From Tetrastigma voinierianum (Eukaryota > Streptophyta > Magnoliopsida > Vitales > Vitaceae): a stretch of DNA of 64,000 nt. The notes under the pieces are model-generated. The model was not told the DNA's origin, ran no database searches, and worked only from the letters and a program-made list of their open reading frames with translations. Below, piece by piece: positions 21,037 through 33,708 of this stretch; positions within the stretch are counted from its first letter, which is position 1; every line of letters begins with the position of its first letter. The DNA is taken from assembly GCA_016808115.1 (NCBI GenBank), contig JAEQBH010002439.1:1178001-1242000 (forward strand), written 5' to 3'. The position numbers and the translations under genes are program-made.

Positions 21037-22730
21037 ACTGAATGGACCAGAGAAGAAGATGAGAAACTACTCATCTTGCCAAGCTCATGCCAACACAGTG
21101 GAGAACAATTGCTCTGTTGTTGGCCGTACTCCTTCTCAGTGCCTGGCCGCGAGCCTGATGCCCGCCAAGGATGAGAAAACTATGAACCCGAAGACCGCGC
21201 GCACCGCGCCCTGGGAGAATTCCCAACAAACCCAGAATCCAAGCCTGCCTCTGCCCAGATCCTGTTGATATGGATGAGGATGAGAAGAAATGCTGTAAGC
21301 ACGTTCTAAGTAATAACACAAGAGGGAAGAAGGCTAAACGAAAACAGAGAAAAGCAGCTTAGAAGAAGCCAGGAGGCTGCTTTGCAGAAAAGAAGAGAAA
21401 CTTAAGGCTGCTGGAATTGAGGGTAGACAACGTAGGAGGAAAAAAAGGAGGATTATAATGCCGTGGGGTCCCATTTGAGAAGAAGCCACCTCTGTGCCTT
21501 TTGATGTCACCTGTAATGAAGAAAGGCCAGTTGAGTCAAACTCAGCTTCACTACTATTGAGGAACTTGGAAGGAAAAAGAAGAGTTGATGTAGAATCGCA
21601 ATTGAGTTTAAGATTAATGCAAAGAACAAAATTGCTCAAAGACAAGATGCCCCATCATCTACATTGGGTGTCAATAGGATGAAAACAGACCCAAAGAGTT
21701 AGAAAAAGGTCAAACTGATGCTTCCTGCTCCACATATTTCAGACCATGAGAGTTAGAGGAAATTGCAAAGATGGCTATGCCAAGGACATCTTCTTGCTGG
21801 GAATGAGGAGCTCACAGAAGGGAGGGTGCAACACGAGCTCTTCTCGGTAAATCCTATGCCCGCAGACACCCATTGTGGGACATCCCTCAACAACCCCACA
21901 AAGAACACCAGCTGAAAAGTATCACCATGATGGGAAGCTAAAAACTTAGCTAGCTTCAGAGTTTGCACACCCATTATTAGTGAGGAGAAAATCCTGAGTT
22001 GCACCCTTCTGGATCTTCAGGGTCACTCCCAAAAGAAGTGGAGATCGGAAACACCAAAAACCAATGACCTTCTGCAACTCCTGGAGGTGCTGGGGTCAAC
22101 TCCTAGAATTGGCATGACTCCATCAAGGGATGGCCATTCGTTTTGGTATAACCCCAAGCACTTTCTTTAGAGATGAACTCTGTATTGAAGATATGGATAT
22201 GCATGATAGTGCTAAACATGAGCTTCGGAGGCAGGCTGATATAAGAAGGAACTTATGTGCTGGTTTAAGCAGTCTTCCACAGGCCAAGAATGAGTACCAA
22301 TGAGTTACTCCAACCTATCTCCAGAAGACAATGAAGAACCAGATGAGAAGATGAAGAGTATGTCTGATAGGCTAGCTAGAGAAAGGGCTGAGGAGGAAGC
22401 CAGGCAGCAAGCATTACTTAGGAAGAGATCAAAAGTACTGCAGAGAGAGCTCCCTAGACCTCCTGTTGCTTCATTAGATCTCATTAGAAATTCTCTGATG
22501 AGGGCTGACGAAGACAAGAGTTCCTTTGTTCCTCCTACCTTGATAGAGCAGGCTGATGAAATGATAATAGTTAGAGTCTACTTAGCATACTTGAGCATGA
22601 TAATGCAAAGTATCCAATTTTTGAAGAAAAAAGGAGAAAGTGAGAAAAGACAGGTAAGCGCTCTGCAAATGGAAAATATGCTGGTTCTGTCCCTGACATA
22701 GAAGATTTTGAGGAAGCTGAACTAGAAGAG
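21037..22730 (+). pseudogene. CDC5: CDC5 exon 2, MYB repeat 2 to central helical region (many frameshifts)
   Basis: Begins TEWTREEDEKLL (second MYB repeat), then changes frame near 21075 and 21115 before VVGRTPSQCL. A short deletion removes residues just after that. Further readable pieces, in different frames, are VDMDEDEK (21257-21280), GRTRGKKAKRK-like (21312-21350), the EELEGKRR block (near 21560), SDHE..EIAKM (near 21740), GMTPSRDGHSF (22113-22145) and an open stretch to 22701 with MSDRLARERAEEEARQQALL and PTLIEQADEMI. The central basic and MTP-rich parts of the family are therefore present but broken. Stops occur in every frame. The exon ends in GAAGAG before GTACAT. Confidence 0.9.
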
Positions 22731-23173
22731 GTACATGCTATGTTCCATCTCTATTAAAATTATGTCTTTAGTTATTTTCCTATCAAAAAAGTTTTCAGTT
22801 AGCTTTTATTGCTTTTCATCACATTTTTCTTGATGTAGCCAGGTATCTATACCTTGGTGAGTACTAATAATGTTATTAACATAGCATGTGTGATTTACAT
22901 TTTTCTGTTAATGAGGCTTCTCGGAATCTAGATAATATTCTATTATTGGATTTGATGCATGATTTAATTGTGTTTGATTATTGATTCCCCGGGGACTTTC
23001 TAGGCGATTCACAGAAGGCATCGGTGAGAATTTGAGGTTTCTCTCTCTTTCTCCTTGTTTTTGTGAGGCTATAAAGTTTGATTTATCTCTCCTCTCTTCT
23101 CTCTTTATCTTTTTTTTTTTTCACTTTCTTTTCCCAAAGCCGCCTTACATCTTAATTTCCTATATACACAATA

Positions 23174-23560
23174 TTTTTTTGATAAGCAAGAGCAGTATGT
23201 ATTAAGCACAAAAGAATAGCCATGGAAAACCCCATTATACAGGAAGTATACTAGGCAGAACATGACCTGTACAAAAACAGAAACCTACCACCTCAAAGGA
23301 TTCAACAGAAACCTAACACCCCAAGAAGACTCACAGAATACATAAAAGAATTCTCTCAAGAAAACAATCCCCAAGCCCAAAACAGTTTGCCCAAGAAACA
23401 TACATGCTAATGAAAGAGTCCCCTCCTTACATTATAAAAGAGTGAATGCCTGACCCACCTTATTTGATCATAGAGCATCCACCTTAAGGTTTCACCACAT
23501 CAGGATTGCTAAACAGGATTTTTAGTATATGAATAAAAGCTTCATTTATTGATAGCCTAA
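23174..23560 (-). mobile_element. 5'-truncated LINE, 3' end only
   Basis: On the minus strand the stretch ends in TGCTTATCAAAAAAA (plus TTTTTTTGATAAGCA at 23174-23188), followed by sequence resembling LINE 3' untranslated ends elsewhere in the window (compare 51761-51797). No coding part is recognised. The left boundary is the A tract; the right boundary is not clear. Confidence 0.55.
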
Positions 23561-24102
23561 CTTATTGAAAATCTTTACCACTTTACGCGGTGTATGATTA
23601 TTCAACTGCATGAGTAGTAACAAACTCTCAAAAGGCTTAGTTCTTGTTTAAAATTCTGTCTCTGGTTAAGCTTCCAACTCTGCTTCTGGAAATTTCCTCC
23701 AAATTTAATTTCGTTTTACAACAAAGGGAATGTTAGTTTTGTTAGGAGTCGACGAACCCCTAAGGTTGTTTTTCTTTTTCTGATACAAGAAAAATATATA
23801 TTACCTAAAAAACGAAGAAAGGAAATGTTGAGTTGTTTTCCTCACATTAAGGTTAGAGAAGGTTTTCACTCTAAGTTTAGTAAGATTTTGTACATTTGAA
23901 AGTTTTCTTATCGTCACTTTACTTAATCCGCATTTTCCACTTACAAATTTTTTAATTAAAAATTTCTAAAATGGATAACTCACCTTGGTTGTAATATCTC
24001 TGTGAAGGTGCAACTCATCGCTGATTCAACATGTTTCTAAAAATTAATGGCAAGATTTCTATTTTTTGTGATGAGCAAAGCAAGACCATTAGTTTTCTTA
24101 AT
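23561..24102. other. Intron sequence without recognised element
   Basis: AT-rich, no coding signal, no repeat seen. Confidence 0.4.
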
Positions 24103-24340
24103 ATTTTTTTGATGGATAAAGCAAATATATTCATAAAAAAAGAGCGGCTAGGCAAATTTCCAAGTATGTGGAGTATATATTAGGTCCCCAAAGGAAAAAA
24201 AAGGTGGTGAGATAACTATACCCACCAAATTTTCACAACTATACCCACCAACCTTATCTAGCAACCTAACCAAGTCAAAAAATCAATCAAAGAACTAGGC
24301 CTATCAACCATATTCAAATTGTCCAAAACACCGTAAATTG
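24103..24340 (-). mobile_element. LINE 3' fragment
   Basis: On the minus strand it ends with a TTATCCATCAAAAAAA tail (plus TTTTTTTGATGGATAA near 24104-24119). The body shares the style of LINE 3' regions but no domain is readable. It is nested close to two other 3' ends on the same strand. Confidence 0.45.
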
Positions 24341-24394
24341 CATAAAAGAAGACTTCATTCTTATGGAGTGAAAAAAAAAAAAATATTTGTTATT

Positions 24395-26290
24395 TTTTTA
24401 ATGCAGGTGCCAATATTTATAAAATTAAAGAGCAACAAAGCTCTCAAAAGTATACAAGAGGAGCACAAGGGAACACCATCACACTCTCACCTAGTACCCC
24501 ATCCAAGCCAAAAACCCCACCAAAGAATTTGCTATCAACACTGTGACACCTTAGTCACCCTGTTGCTGTGTTCAAAGAAAGATTTCTATCCATGAGTGAG
24601 GGGGCCTCTATTTTCAAAAAAAACCACCCTATTCCTTTTCTTCCCAACCACTATTCAAAATAAATAAAGAGTGAGCTTTCGCCATCTAAACTTCCTCTTC
24701 CTTTTTTTTTCCAACACTGTTTTGCCACGAAGGAGAAAGTTGCCGAATCACATTTGGAGTACTCCAATTAGTTCAAGAATCACAAAAGTTGTTATCCACA
24801 TCCGTTTTGAACAATGATAAGCAAGTGTCTATTGTTTCTTCATTCTTCTAAAAAACACTCACATTAAGGGAATCCCCTCCTCTTCGCTTGGTCCAACGTT
24901 AGCACCTACCCCGCAGGCTTCAAATGCAAACCCAATTTTTGGGAACGATCGGGTTCCGTATGGATCTACTAGGGAAATCTAAAGGAGAGAAGACATCAAC
25001 TTCATTTATACATATCAACTAAAAAGCCATCGCGAATAGACTTTTAGCAAAGACATCACCTCCTCACAACAACCTAATCTTTCTGGCAGGAAGAAAAAAG
25101 AAAGAACCTTTCCACCCTTCCAACTCCCGGGCCATTGAAATGCCCAAGGGAAGATCCACACCAACCCCCAACCTCCACTGACGAATCCCAAACATCTCGC
25201 TACCCTCGTCTCATGAGCCCGCTAAGTCAACAGAGCGCGGGAAGGCATGGCTCATTACGCCCCTGTCGCACCAAGGATCCTTCCAGCATCCGCCTTCTAC
25301 CATTTCAGGTGAAATAAGATTTTTTGAGAGAAGGTGCTCATTCTTTTCCGATGTCTTTCCATAATCCAAAGACCATAACCTCCCTTGATGTCTCTCCTAG
25401 CATACTAACCCCGTTTTCCTCTCCAAACTTGGTATCATCACCATTCTCCAAAGAGTAGTCCTTCCCATTAGCAAACCGCCAACACTAATTTACACAAATA
25501 GTTGTTTGTCTATCACGAAAGACCTTCACCCCTAACTCCCTCTCGCTTTCCCAAAGTAAACAAGCTCCAGCTTGACTGTAGTGGGTTTTACGGACTAAGA
25601 CCTCCACCCCAAAAAGAAAGCCCTCGAATCTTTTCCAAATTTAGCACAAACAATCTCGCATTCTAATGTGTGGAGAGGAAGTAAACGGGAGGCTAGGACA
25701 GCACACCCCAATAAGTGTGAGCCTCCCGCCCTTTGAGATATATTGTCTTTTCCAGGAGGACAGCCTTTTTCTAAATCTTTCTTCAATAGAATCCCAGACC
25801 CCCAAGGCCCTGTGGGGAGCTCCCAGAGGGAGACCCAGTACTTAGTGGGAGGAACCAACCCATAACCAAGCTCACCAAGCAATGATCACATCGCCCAACC
25901 CGCCCAGAGGAATAATCTCACTTTGTTCAGCACTTTTCAACTCGAAAGGCTTCTCGAACCACATTAATGTCCAATCACACATCAACCCATTCGATTTGGC
26001 TTCACAAAAAACAATAGTATCATCAGCATATAAAAGGTGGGAGATGACCATCTCCCCACCCTCTCTATTCCCTTAACTGCAGACCTTAAATAAAACGCTC
26101 ACCGCTTAGCATACAACTTTAACCATCCCATACCGATAACAAAAAGATATGGCGAGCGAGGATCCCCTTGTCTCGCACTTTGAACTCCGCAAAGAACCTG
26201 CAAAGCAGAGAACCGCAACATGACAGAGAACGGCCGTGGAAATGCACTAATGAATCTTAATCTAATCCATTTTTGGCCCAAACCCCATTC
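24395..26290 (-). mobile_element. LINE fragment E: reverse transcriptase to 3' end
   Basis: Minus strand. The reverse transcriptase segment reads MGFG-K-D/W then, after a frameshift, QGDPRSPYLFVIGM (about 26120-26160). The catalytic box is intact: YADDTIVF, with the Y-A-D-D codons at 26030-26019. Further left (25882-25595) come blocks typical of the connection between RT and the C-terminal domain. The 3' region ends near 24395 at a T-rich tract. Frameshifts and stops make it inactive. At its right end it joins fragment F in the wrong domain order. Confidence 0.75.
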
Positions 26291-27115
26291 TCAAGCGGTC
26301 CGTTAAAATGCATGGAGGGGCTACCATCCAAGCTTTCTTGCATCTCTTCCCAACAAAGGCTTCATGCCAAAAGAGAAGGGTCTCCCTAACCAACTTAGGG
26401 AAAACCCAACTAACACCAATTATGGCTAAAAGAAGATCCCATAACACTCTTAGCCTGAAAGCAATGAACAAGGGTCAATCATCCTCCTTTCGTAGAGAAA
26501 ACACCTGTTAGCTAGGACTCTTCCTCTCCCTTTAAGATGATTCAAGGTTAGCACTTTCCCCTAGGAGGCTTTCCAAGTAAAAAAACCCACCTTAGTAGGA
26601 ATCCAAGAATTCCAAATGATACTATGAGAGAACAAACAACAACTCTGAAATCTATCCAGCGGTCCCCATAGGAACCACTTCATTGAGAGCGCCCCATTCA
26701 AGCCCCTTTAAAAGCATCAGGTCTTCTTGATTAGCGTGCACTCTCTTAACTTGAATAGCTTGGTGGAATCTTTGAACCTCTTCCACTTCCCAATCATTAA
26801 AAGGACTAGAAAAGCATGGGACTAGTCGCCCATCCTTCAGAAATTTCTCTCAAACATCACCAAGACCTATTTATTTGCCTCATAACCCAAAACAAAGAGG
26901 CGAAAGAAACATCCTTCTAGAAGCGTAGCCTTCTACCATTCCTTAAAGAAAAGATCGGTGAGGCAAATGTCCCCATTATTTTTCGATCTCCTTCGCACTC
27001 TACAACCATAAGTACCTCGAAAAGCATGAACTTCCAGCTAATAACATCCTGCCAAAGAGCAAAAAATGTCTCCTTTTCCCATAAAATTTCCATGCCAACC
27101 TAACTACAACTCCTT
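26290..27115 (-). mobile_element. LINE fragment F: C-terminal zinc-binding (zf-RVT) region
   Basis: Minus strand, reading from 27115 down. Recognisable blocks are NDWEVEEVQRF (near 26790), PTKVGFFTWK then GKVLTLNHLKGRG (26600-26545), a CFL(C/Y) zinc-binding remnant, and FPKLVRETLLFWHEAFVGKR with WM(A)APPC (26420-26310). These are the C-terminal parts of plant L1-type ORF2. They lie upstream, on this strand, of the RT of fragment E, so E and F come from different copies or a rearranged one. Confidence 0.7.
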
Positions 27116-27299
27116 GATTGAATAAGGTAATTCTGAAACACAAAATAGAGAAATATCAGAACCATAAACCGCATGCCACCCGAGGGAGAGGGAGGGAGGA
27201 GAGAGAGAGAGACGAGATGACAGAAGGCCTGGGCAATGTGATTTGTTATGGCAATGACCCTGTTCTTATTCTGGTAATAAGTACTATTCTGATGTCCAT

Positions 27300-30170
27300 A
27301 GTATTCTCCCGAATGGAAGATGGTCAGATTTGCAATAGAGATGGTTCTCCACGATTCCAAATCTTTCGAGATTACATGTCATAGAGTTACTGGGGATATC
27401 ATACAGAAAGGTGAGCGTAGACTGAGTTCATGGATTCGCTTTGGAGAGGAAGGGGTAAGAATCTTACTCAAGGGTCTTAAATCTTTGAAAAGGAAGGCAC
27501 GAATCGAAGGGTCGAGATGGAGGAGAAATGGAAGAAGATACGCCATGTTAAAGATAAATCCACTTCGTCTTCCGCCATGCCTTGATCACACCTGTCGTTT
27601 TTTCCCATTAAAATGGTTTGAAACCACAAATGGTGGATGCTGACATGGTGAAGTCTTAAAAGCCATGGGTGGTTGCCGCAGCAGTCATAAAGTGATAAGG
27701 AAACCACCCGTAGTTTTAGTCTCGAAAGGGGGAAAACACAAGGAGGGCTAAGTTCAGATAAACCTCCCGCGTGTTCGTTGATGGGAAGACTAGGCGCATG
27801 CAGCGCCGACAGCAAGGGAGTGTATTCTAAAAGGGGATCTAGGATGCCAAAGCATGGAGAGTGGTGAGTCGAAAACACTACCGTAAGAGACCCGGGAGAA
27901 AGAGGGTTGCAGATGGAAGTCAGCCAAAAGGGCTTAGAGGCTAGTACAAGATCTCCTTCCCACCCTAAACCGTAATTTATTTTTCCCGGATTTTGACTCA
28001 TCTAAGAGGCAACTCGGGCTTCTTCATATGACAATTGGAAGTAGGGATCCTGTAGGTGAGGTCAGGACTGAATGAAAGATCCCGCCACAGATGTACGGAA
28101 AGAAATGCTCAAGAAACAACTGATTATGGTCACTTTCCTCAGATTCAAAGGGATCAAAACCCATGGGTAAGTGGAGATAGCCGGGAGGTTTTATTGCTGA
28201 TGAAGAAACAACCTACAAAAAGGACCTTCAATGCACGATCCAGTAAAAAGAACAGCAAGACCGAAAAGCCCTAGTCTGGCCAATCTGCTCAGGCCGGTTA
28301 CGCGAACTCCAAATTCGTGGAGATTCAACCAACGCAGAATGGGGTATACCCACATACAGTAGCAGAAAGCACACGGAGTCCCGTAATCCCCGAGCGGTTA
28401 CGGTAGCACACGCGCCCTGGACGCTGGGAGCCAAGCCACAGACTGAGGCATACTTTCAAGAAGCACAAAGAGATGGGCCAAACGCTCTCGGGAAATCGAA
28501 AGGTCAGAGCGTGGTTTGTCTCATGGTCGTGAGGTTGGTTCGAGTACCAAAGCAAGAAAGGTCAAAATGGTTTTGAAATCAAAAAGCCCGAAGGGATAGG
28601 GTATTAGAGGAGGAGAGCAAAAAGGCCCATTTAAGAGATATTAATATAGATGCTAATAATGGGCCTCACCAGTGCGGATGGGCCAAACCACTCCCTCCCA
28701 GCCCAGGCGCCAATGCCTATTAAGACTCGGGTGCAAAGCTTTAGGTTCATATGAGAATGCTAAGACAATACTGGGCAAAGCAAAGGGGCCTGATACGTAG
28801 ATATGTGGATGAACCACAACAGGTGAATTTCAAGCGAGCGGTTTAATTACTTGGCCGATGAAGGTTGTCAAGAGTTGATCTTAACACAATCGATGGGAGG
28901 CACGGGGGTAAAAATACAAAGCTGAAACCCAGCAACAGAGGGAGAAGCTTCACCAAGGGACACCGTTGATAGCCAAACAAGAAAAGGAAAAGAGTCCCAG
29001 CTGGGACTGTGCTCTAAATCCAGGAAAGCCATACAATGATCTCTGAACCCAGACCTAGTGTCGAAGGGAAGAAGACGTGGCGTTACGCTGGGAGAAGATG
29101 CAAAGGCCATAACTCTATCACAAGTCTTATCTCGCAGGGCGTTCACCTAGGGTTTAAAGTCCCAGTGGGGAGAAGTTTATCGATCTCCTTAAAAACGTCC
29201 GAGAGAAACATCTGCCATCGGGCTCGATGCAGGGGAAGGCTACACACTACCGGAGGAGGGTGAGACTAGGCTGAAGGACACAGCCACATGTCGTTCGCCT
29301 CCCAGGGACACCCCAATTCCAAGAGGAGGTGTTTGGCTCGCCGCCGGAAGGCTCAGGGACCGGATCCATCAGTTTCGCGACAGAGGCTAATGGGGCCAGT
29401 GTCGCGCGGGCTCGGATCGGCCCATCAAACCGGGCCCATTTTCTTTAATAGGTCCCTTCAATCCGCCGCTCTTCTATATTATAATGGTTCTAAAGCCCAG
29501 AAATGGGAATGGGGTCAATGTAGACAGTGGCTTGTGTTCAAAGGATACTTCACCCTCAAGCTGCAAAGGGCTAATTCTCAACACTAAAAATGACGGACAA
29601 AAGGAAAAAGCCATACAATCTGGGGAAGATGAAGAGTTCAGTAAGGACCTAGCTTAGAAACATGGCTGTGACCACACCAACAGGTACGATGATAACCTAT
29701 ACGCCGCCTCTTCCCACCTCGCGCATCGGTCGTCAGCACGGGTTTTTTCCGCCTGGGGTATGCTCAGGATAAGGGATTGAACCACTAGGTGGTGGCGCTC
29801 GAAGCGAAGAACGGGAAGGGTTCTTGAAGCATTAACAATCTGGGGGGAGGAGTCCGTGAGGAGTGCAGTGAAGGCGATTGAGGCGGAGGTTGATATGAGG
29901 CGTCGGAAATGGGACATGAGGTGGAGGCAGCAGTTTGGCGAATTAGGTGCATTCACACAGGAATCCTGAAAGGGGTTTTGAAAAGGAAATTTTGGAATGC
30001 TGCGAAATTTAGTGGCCTCTGTGAGAAAGAAGAATGGAAAGGGAAGAATGATCAGTGTATCTAAGCAGTAGGGTAAGAGGAATGAAACTTTGGGTAACTA
30101 TAAGGGGAATAAGATAAACAATGGAGGAGGAGGGATAGGAGACCTATTATTGAAGTTAAATGAAGATTGA
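27300..30170 (+). pseudogene. LINE-A ORF1 remnant
   Basis: ORF1 of plant LINEs encodes an RNA-binding protein that coats the element RNA. Near 27350-27480 the sequence reads DSKSFEI then, after frameshifts, LSSWIRFGEEGVRILLKGL, the conserved N-terminal block of this ORF1 family (the same block is found in LINE-B near 35100-35260). After that, only short open pieces remain (27320-27643, 28056-28274, 29036-29263, 29288-29587). The C-terminal end just before ORF2 is not recognisable as a domain. Length is normal for the family if the boundaries are right. Confidence 0.65.
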
Positions 30171-30730
30171 AATCATGCTTGGAACGTTAGAGGATGACCA
30201 CGATAAAGGAAAGTGATCAGAACTGTAGAAAGATTAGAGACGAACTGGTTTTGTTCGAGGAGACTGAGGTCGAGATGGAGTGTTTGAGTTACTTGATGCA
30301 GGGGGTGGGGTGGATATTGAATTGGAAAGTGCTGGAAGCGGAAGGTTCCGCATGGGGTATTCTTCTGCTTTGGGATAATAGTCGAATTAGCCTAGTGGAC
30401 TCTATGGTGGGGTGTTTCTCCGTATCGTGTTTGTTTAGAATGGTCGAAGACGGGTTCCAATGGGTCTTCTCTGGAGTGTATGGACTGGTTGAGAATAGAC
30501 TTAGAGAATCCTTTTGGGAAGAGCTTGGATCGATAAAAGGCCTATGGGATGTTTCATGGTGTGTTGGAGGTGATTTTAACGAGATTCTTTTTCAAAATGA
30601 CAGATTTAGAAGGGGTAGGTTTTCTAATTCCATGAGAAGGTTTTCCAATATCTTGAATGATCTGGAGCTGAGTGATCTTCCGCTTTAGGGAGACCCTTAT
30701 ACTTGGAGGGGTGGTATCAATGGTAGTTCA
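30120..30730 (+). pseudogene. LINE-A ORF2 endonuclease domain
   Basis: The apurinic-type endonuclease nicks target DNA to prime reverse transcription. A 164-codon open stretch at 30194-30688 reads GILLLWDNSRI, SVSCLFRMVEDGFQWVFSGV, GLWDVSWCVGGDFNEI and NDLELSDLPL. The GDFN block holds a catalytic aspartate and asparagine of the fold. The start (a WNVRG block) is frameshifted at 30180-30195, and a stop follows at 30686. A decayed PYTWRGG block follows at 30690-30715. Confidence 0.85.
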
Positions 30731-31780
30731 ATGTCCGTTTAAAGCAATTTTAATCCACAGCCAGCTAGGAAACCATTACAATAGGTTACTCGAACATGCT
30801 CTAGAGCAGTTTTGATCATTTCCCATCTGGTGAGACTTAGGTGAAAATTGAAATAAGGACCATCCCCTTTAGTTTTAGAGGAGTTGATGTGGTTGAGATT
30901 TGGGGTTTCAAGAGACCTTGAAGCGTGTTGGCAAAGCCTCCCACTTTTACGGCTCAGCCAATTTCATCCTCTCGCGAAATTAAAGACTCACAGAAGGTAT
31001 TTTGAAGGCTTGGAGCAGAGAGAGGTTTTTGGGGGAAATCGAGACTAACAAGGAGGATGCCATACAACAGGAGTATCTTATGGAGACGTCGTGAAGGAAA
31101 AGGGGTTTGGCCCTCGAGGAAGTTGAGGAACGTGTCAAAGCCGGAGCCGATTTTAAAACCTGGGCCCTGATGGAAGAGATCTCTGGAGACGAAGTCGAAG
31201 GAACTTGAAATTTGAAGGAAGGGCAAGGAACAGGTTTCTTTCAAGGATGGCTAGCCAGTAAGCGAAGAATTGGCAAGCAACATAAGCATCAACGTGAGAA
31301 GGATTCGAATCAGGAGAATAGATATAAAGGATGGTCTAGTAAATGCCTTCTAAAATGCGCTGACTCCGGCCAGGACCAGACCTCTAATTTAGTCTTCAAT
31401 GGGATCGGGTCGACCAGCAGCTAGGATTGGAGAAACCTTCTTAGAAAGGATGAGAATTTAGTTAGCTATCTTTAAGACTCAAATAATGACAAGGCTCACA
31501 TTACACAGTGGTTTATTGCCTTTTGGGCTTTTAGTTGGGACTTCGTAAAGAATGAGGTTTTAGGCTTTCAAGGTTCCATGAGGCGGGCTTGATTTGTAAA
31601 GAATCTAAATGTCTGAGCAATTTTGGTTTTAATACCGAAAAGCAGGGCGTAGCGGAAGCTTTGGGATTTAAGACGAAGTGTAGCCTAATGGGGCCTTTAT
31701 AAAATATGTCAAAGAGGTGTTGCGATAGAATCAGAGGGTCATGAGACGAGGTGATTTCTAGGGTCCCAAATGCTTTGTAG
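30731..31780 (+). pseudogene. LINE-A region between endonuclease and reverse transcriptase
   Basis: Heavily frameshifted. Pieces read as the linker common to plant LINEs: a blockof F-E-N-M-W-L type is not clear, but the stretch near 31090-31190 corresponds to the GLxLEEVEERVKA-DFKTWALMEE segment, which is much better kept in LINE-B at 38930-39000. No domain with known catalytic role. Confidence 0.5.
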
Positions 31781-31783
31781 GGC

Positions 31784-32260
31784 GCCAAATTTTGGACGTT
31801 TTTCTGATTGCCAATGAGATTGTGGATTCAACCATGAGAAGGGAAGAAAGTGGATTGGTGTGTAAGTTAGACATAGAAAAAGCCTATGATAGTATCAATT
31901 GGGATTTCTTGTTCCAAGTCATGGGCAGGATGGGGTTCGGATGTCGGTGGCTGAGCTGGATAAAATGGTGCACCTCTACAGTTTCTTTCTTGGTCCTCAT
32001 AAGAGGTCCCCCTGGCTTTCCCAGCTCTAGGGGGTTTGCGGCGGGACGTCCCCTCTCACCCTTCTCTTTGTTATCGAATGGAAGCCCACTTAGTTGTCAC
32101 GATAAATCGTGTTGTTGATGGAAATTATACGGTTGACGATAAATTACGATGGGAGAGAAGAAATCTATCTATTTCCCATCTTTTCTATCTTGGCAACAAT
32201 CCTCTTACACCGCCAGCAGTGACAGTTAAGAGATTTATAGGTTAGTTTGATGTGGTTCGA
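31784..32260 (+). pseudogene. LINE-A reverse transcriptase, catalytic box lost
   Basis: An open stretch at 31792-32118 reads FLIANEIVDS, GLVCKLDIEKAYDSINWDFL (first catalytic aspartate in the LDIEKAYD block) and MGRMGFGCRWLSWIKWC. A frameshift follows around the normal QGDPLSP box (here GRPLSPF). The place of the (F/Y)ADD box, directly after an SHLF block near 32177-32200, reads YLGNN in its frame, so both catalytic aspartates are gone. The enzyme cannot work even if the frame were open. Confidence 0.8.
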
Positions 32261-32489
32261 AGCTATGTCGGGTTTGAGTAACTTAAACAAGCGAGGAGTA
32301 TCCCGGTGGGTGTGACAACGCGGTGGAGTTGGCCTCGGGTTGGGTTGTAAGAGTGGCTCCTTCCCGCCGTCATACCTAGGCCTTCCTAGGTGCTAGCATA
32401 GAATCTCGGGGTATGGGACTCGATAAAGGGTTCGAGGAAAAATTTAGCTTCTGAAGGTTCATACATCTCTAAGGGTGGTGGGATAGCAG

Positions 32490-33708
32490 CTCATCATGAG
32501 TATCCTCTCGGAGTCTCAATTTATTATCTTTCTCTTTTTGAATGCCTCGAAGAGTGAGCACCCAGTTGGAAAGGATCCAAGAAAGCTGGAGTTTCTTTTG
32601 GGGGGGGAACAACTTGGACAAGAAAATTTCTTTGGTGAAATGGGCCACCGGTGTGCTCGGATAAGAGTAAAGGAGGGTGTGGGAGTTAAAAGTTTTCAAG
32701 ATGAATAGGCTGCACCAAATGGAGTTGACGGTTTACTTGATGATAGAGATGCTCTTTGGAGAAAGGTTGCTCTAGCACCAAATAATGGTGAATCGTTGGG
32801 CGGCACACCTATGACCTCAGAGGTGGTTATGGGAGGCCCTTATGAGGAAATCGAAAAGAGTGGATTCGACTTTATTTAAGTCACGGAGTCTTTGTCCTTG
32901 GGGATGGTAGGAAGATAAATTTATGGAATGATGTTTGGTGCGGTGAGGAGTCTTTGAGTTCTTGTTTCCCCTCTCTCTTTAGTGCGGTTCAGCAGAGAAC
33001 AGAGGCCAAGGTTGCGGATATTTGGGAGAGTAGAGAGGGGGCTAGATGTTGGTTCCCAACGTTCATAAGACCACTTAATGATTGGGAGCTTGAAGAGATG
33101 ATAAGATTCCTAAAAACTCTTGATGATCAAAATTTTCGGTCCATGGGAGAAAGATAATTTCTTCTTGAAAGAATGCCAAAGAAAATGGTTTTACGGTGAA
33201 GGCTATGTATAAAAGTTTCGATACTTCCCCTGCTGTGGAGTTTCCATATTGCTTGGTGTGGAATCCAGCTGTTCCCCCAAAAATTGGAGTGTTTGTTTGG
33301 GAAACCTCGTGGGGTAAAGTGCTCACGATTGATCAACTCAAACGCCGAGGTTTGACTCTTGTGAATAGATGTGTTATGTGCGAAGAGGATGAGGAGACCA
33401 TAGACCACTTATTGATTCACGTAAATGCAAAAATGTTGTCGGATTTCTTTTTGTCAGTGTCGGGATTAGTTGGGTCTTCACGCCCAGTCCTTCACACCCT
33501 TTGGCAGCAGGAAGCAGATTGTGGAAGCCAGCATAAAAAAATTTGGTTAGCAACCCCTTTGTGCCTGTTTTGGAATCTTTGGGGCGTTAGGAATAGGTTG
33601 GTGTTCGAGAATGAGGTTTATTCCTCCCAAAGGATTAAAGCTAACTTTGTATCAAATTTGTGGACATGGGCTAGTACGTATAGTGATGTGGCTCACATCT
33701 TGTTCTAG
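32490..33708 (+). pseudogene. LINE-A ORF2 C-terminal region with zf-RVT domain
   Basis: After the RT come LLGGEQLGQE (a decayed FLWGGG block near 32590), then an open stretch at 32954-33157 with NDWELEEMIRFL, and a 170-codon stretch at 33196-33708. The latter holds KIGVFVWETSWGKVL, RCVMCEEDEETIDHLLIH (the C-x2-C...H-x3-H zinc-binding pattern) and LATPLCLFWNLWGVRNRLVF. This is the family's C-terminal reverse-transcriptase-associated zinc-binding domain, almost complete. It ends in a stop at 33706. Confidence 0.85.

Noticed and set aside
27477..28001. A 174-residue minus-strand open stretch
   Set aside because: It is antisense to LINE-A ORF1, with no recognisable domain.
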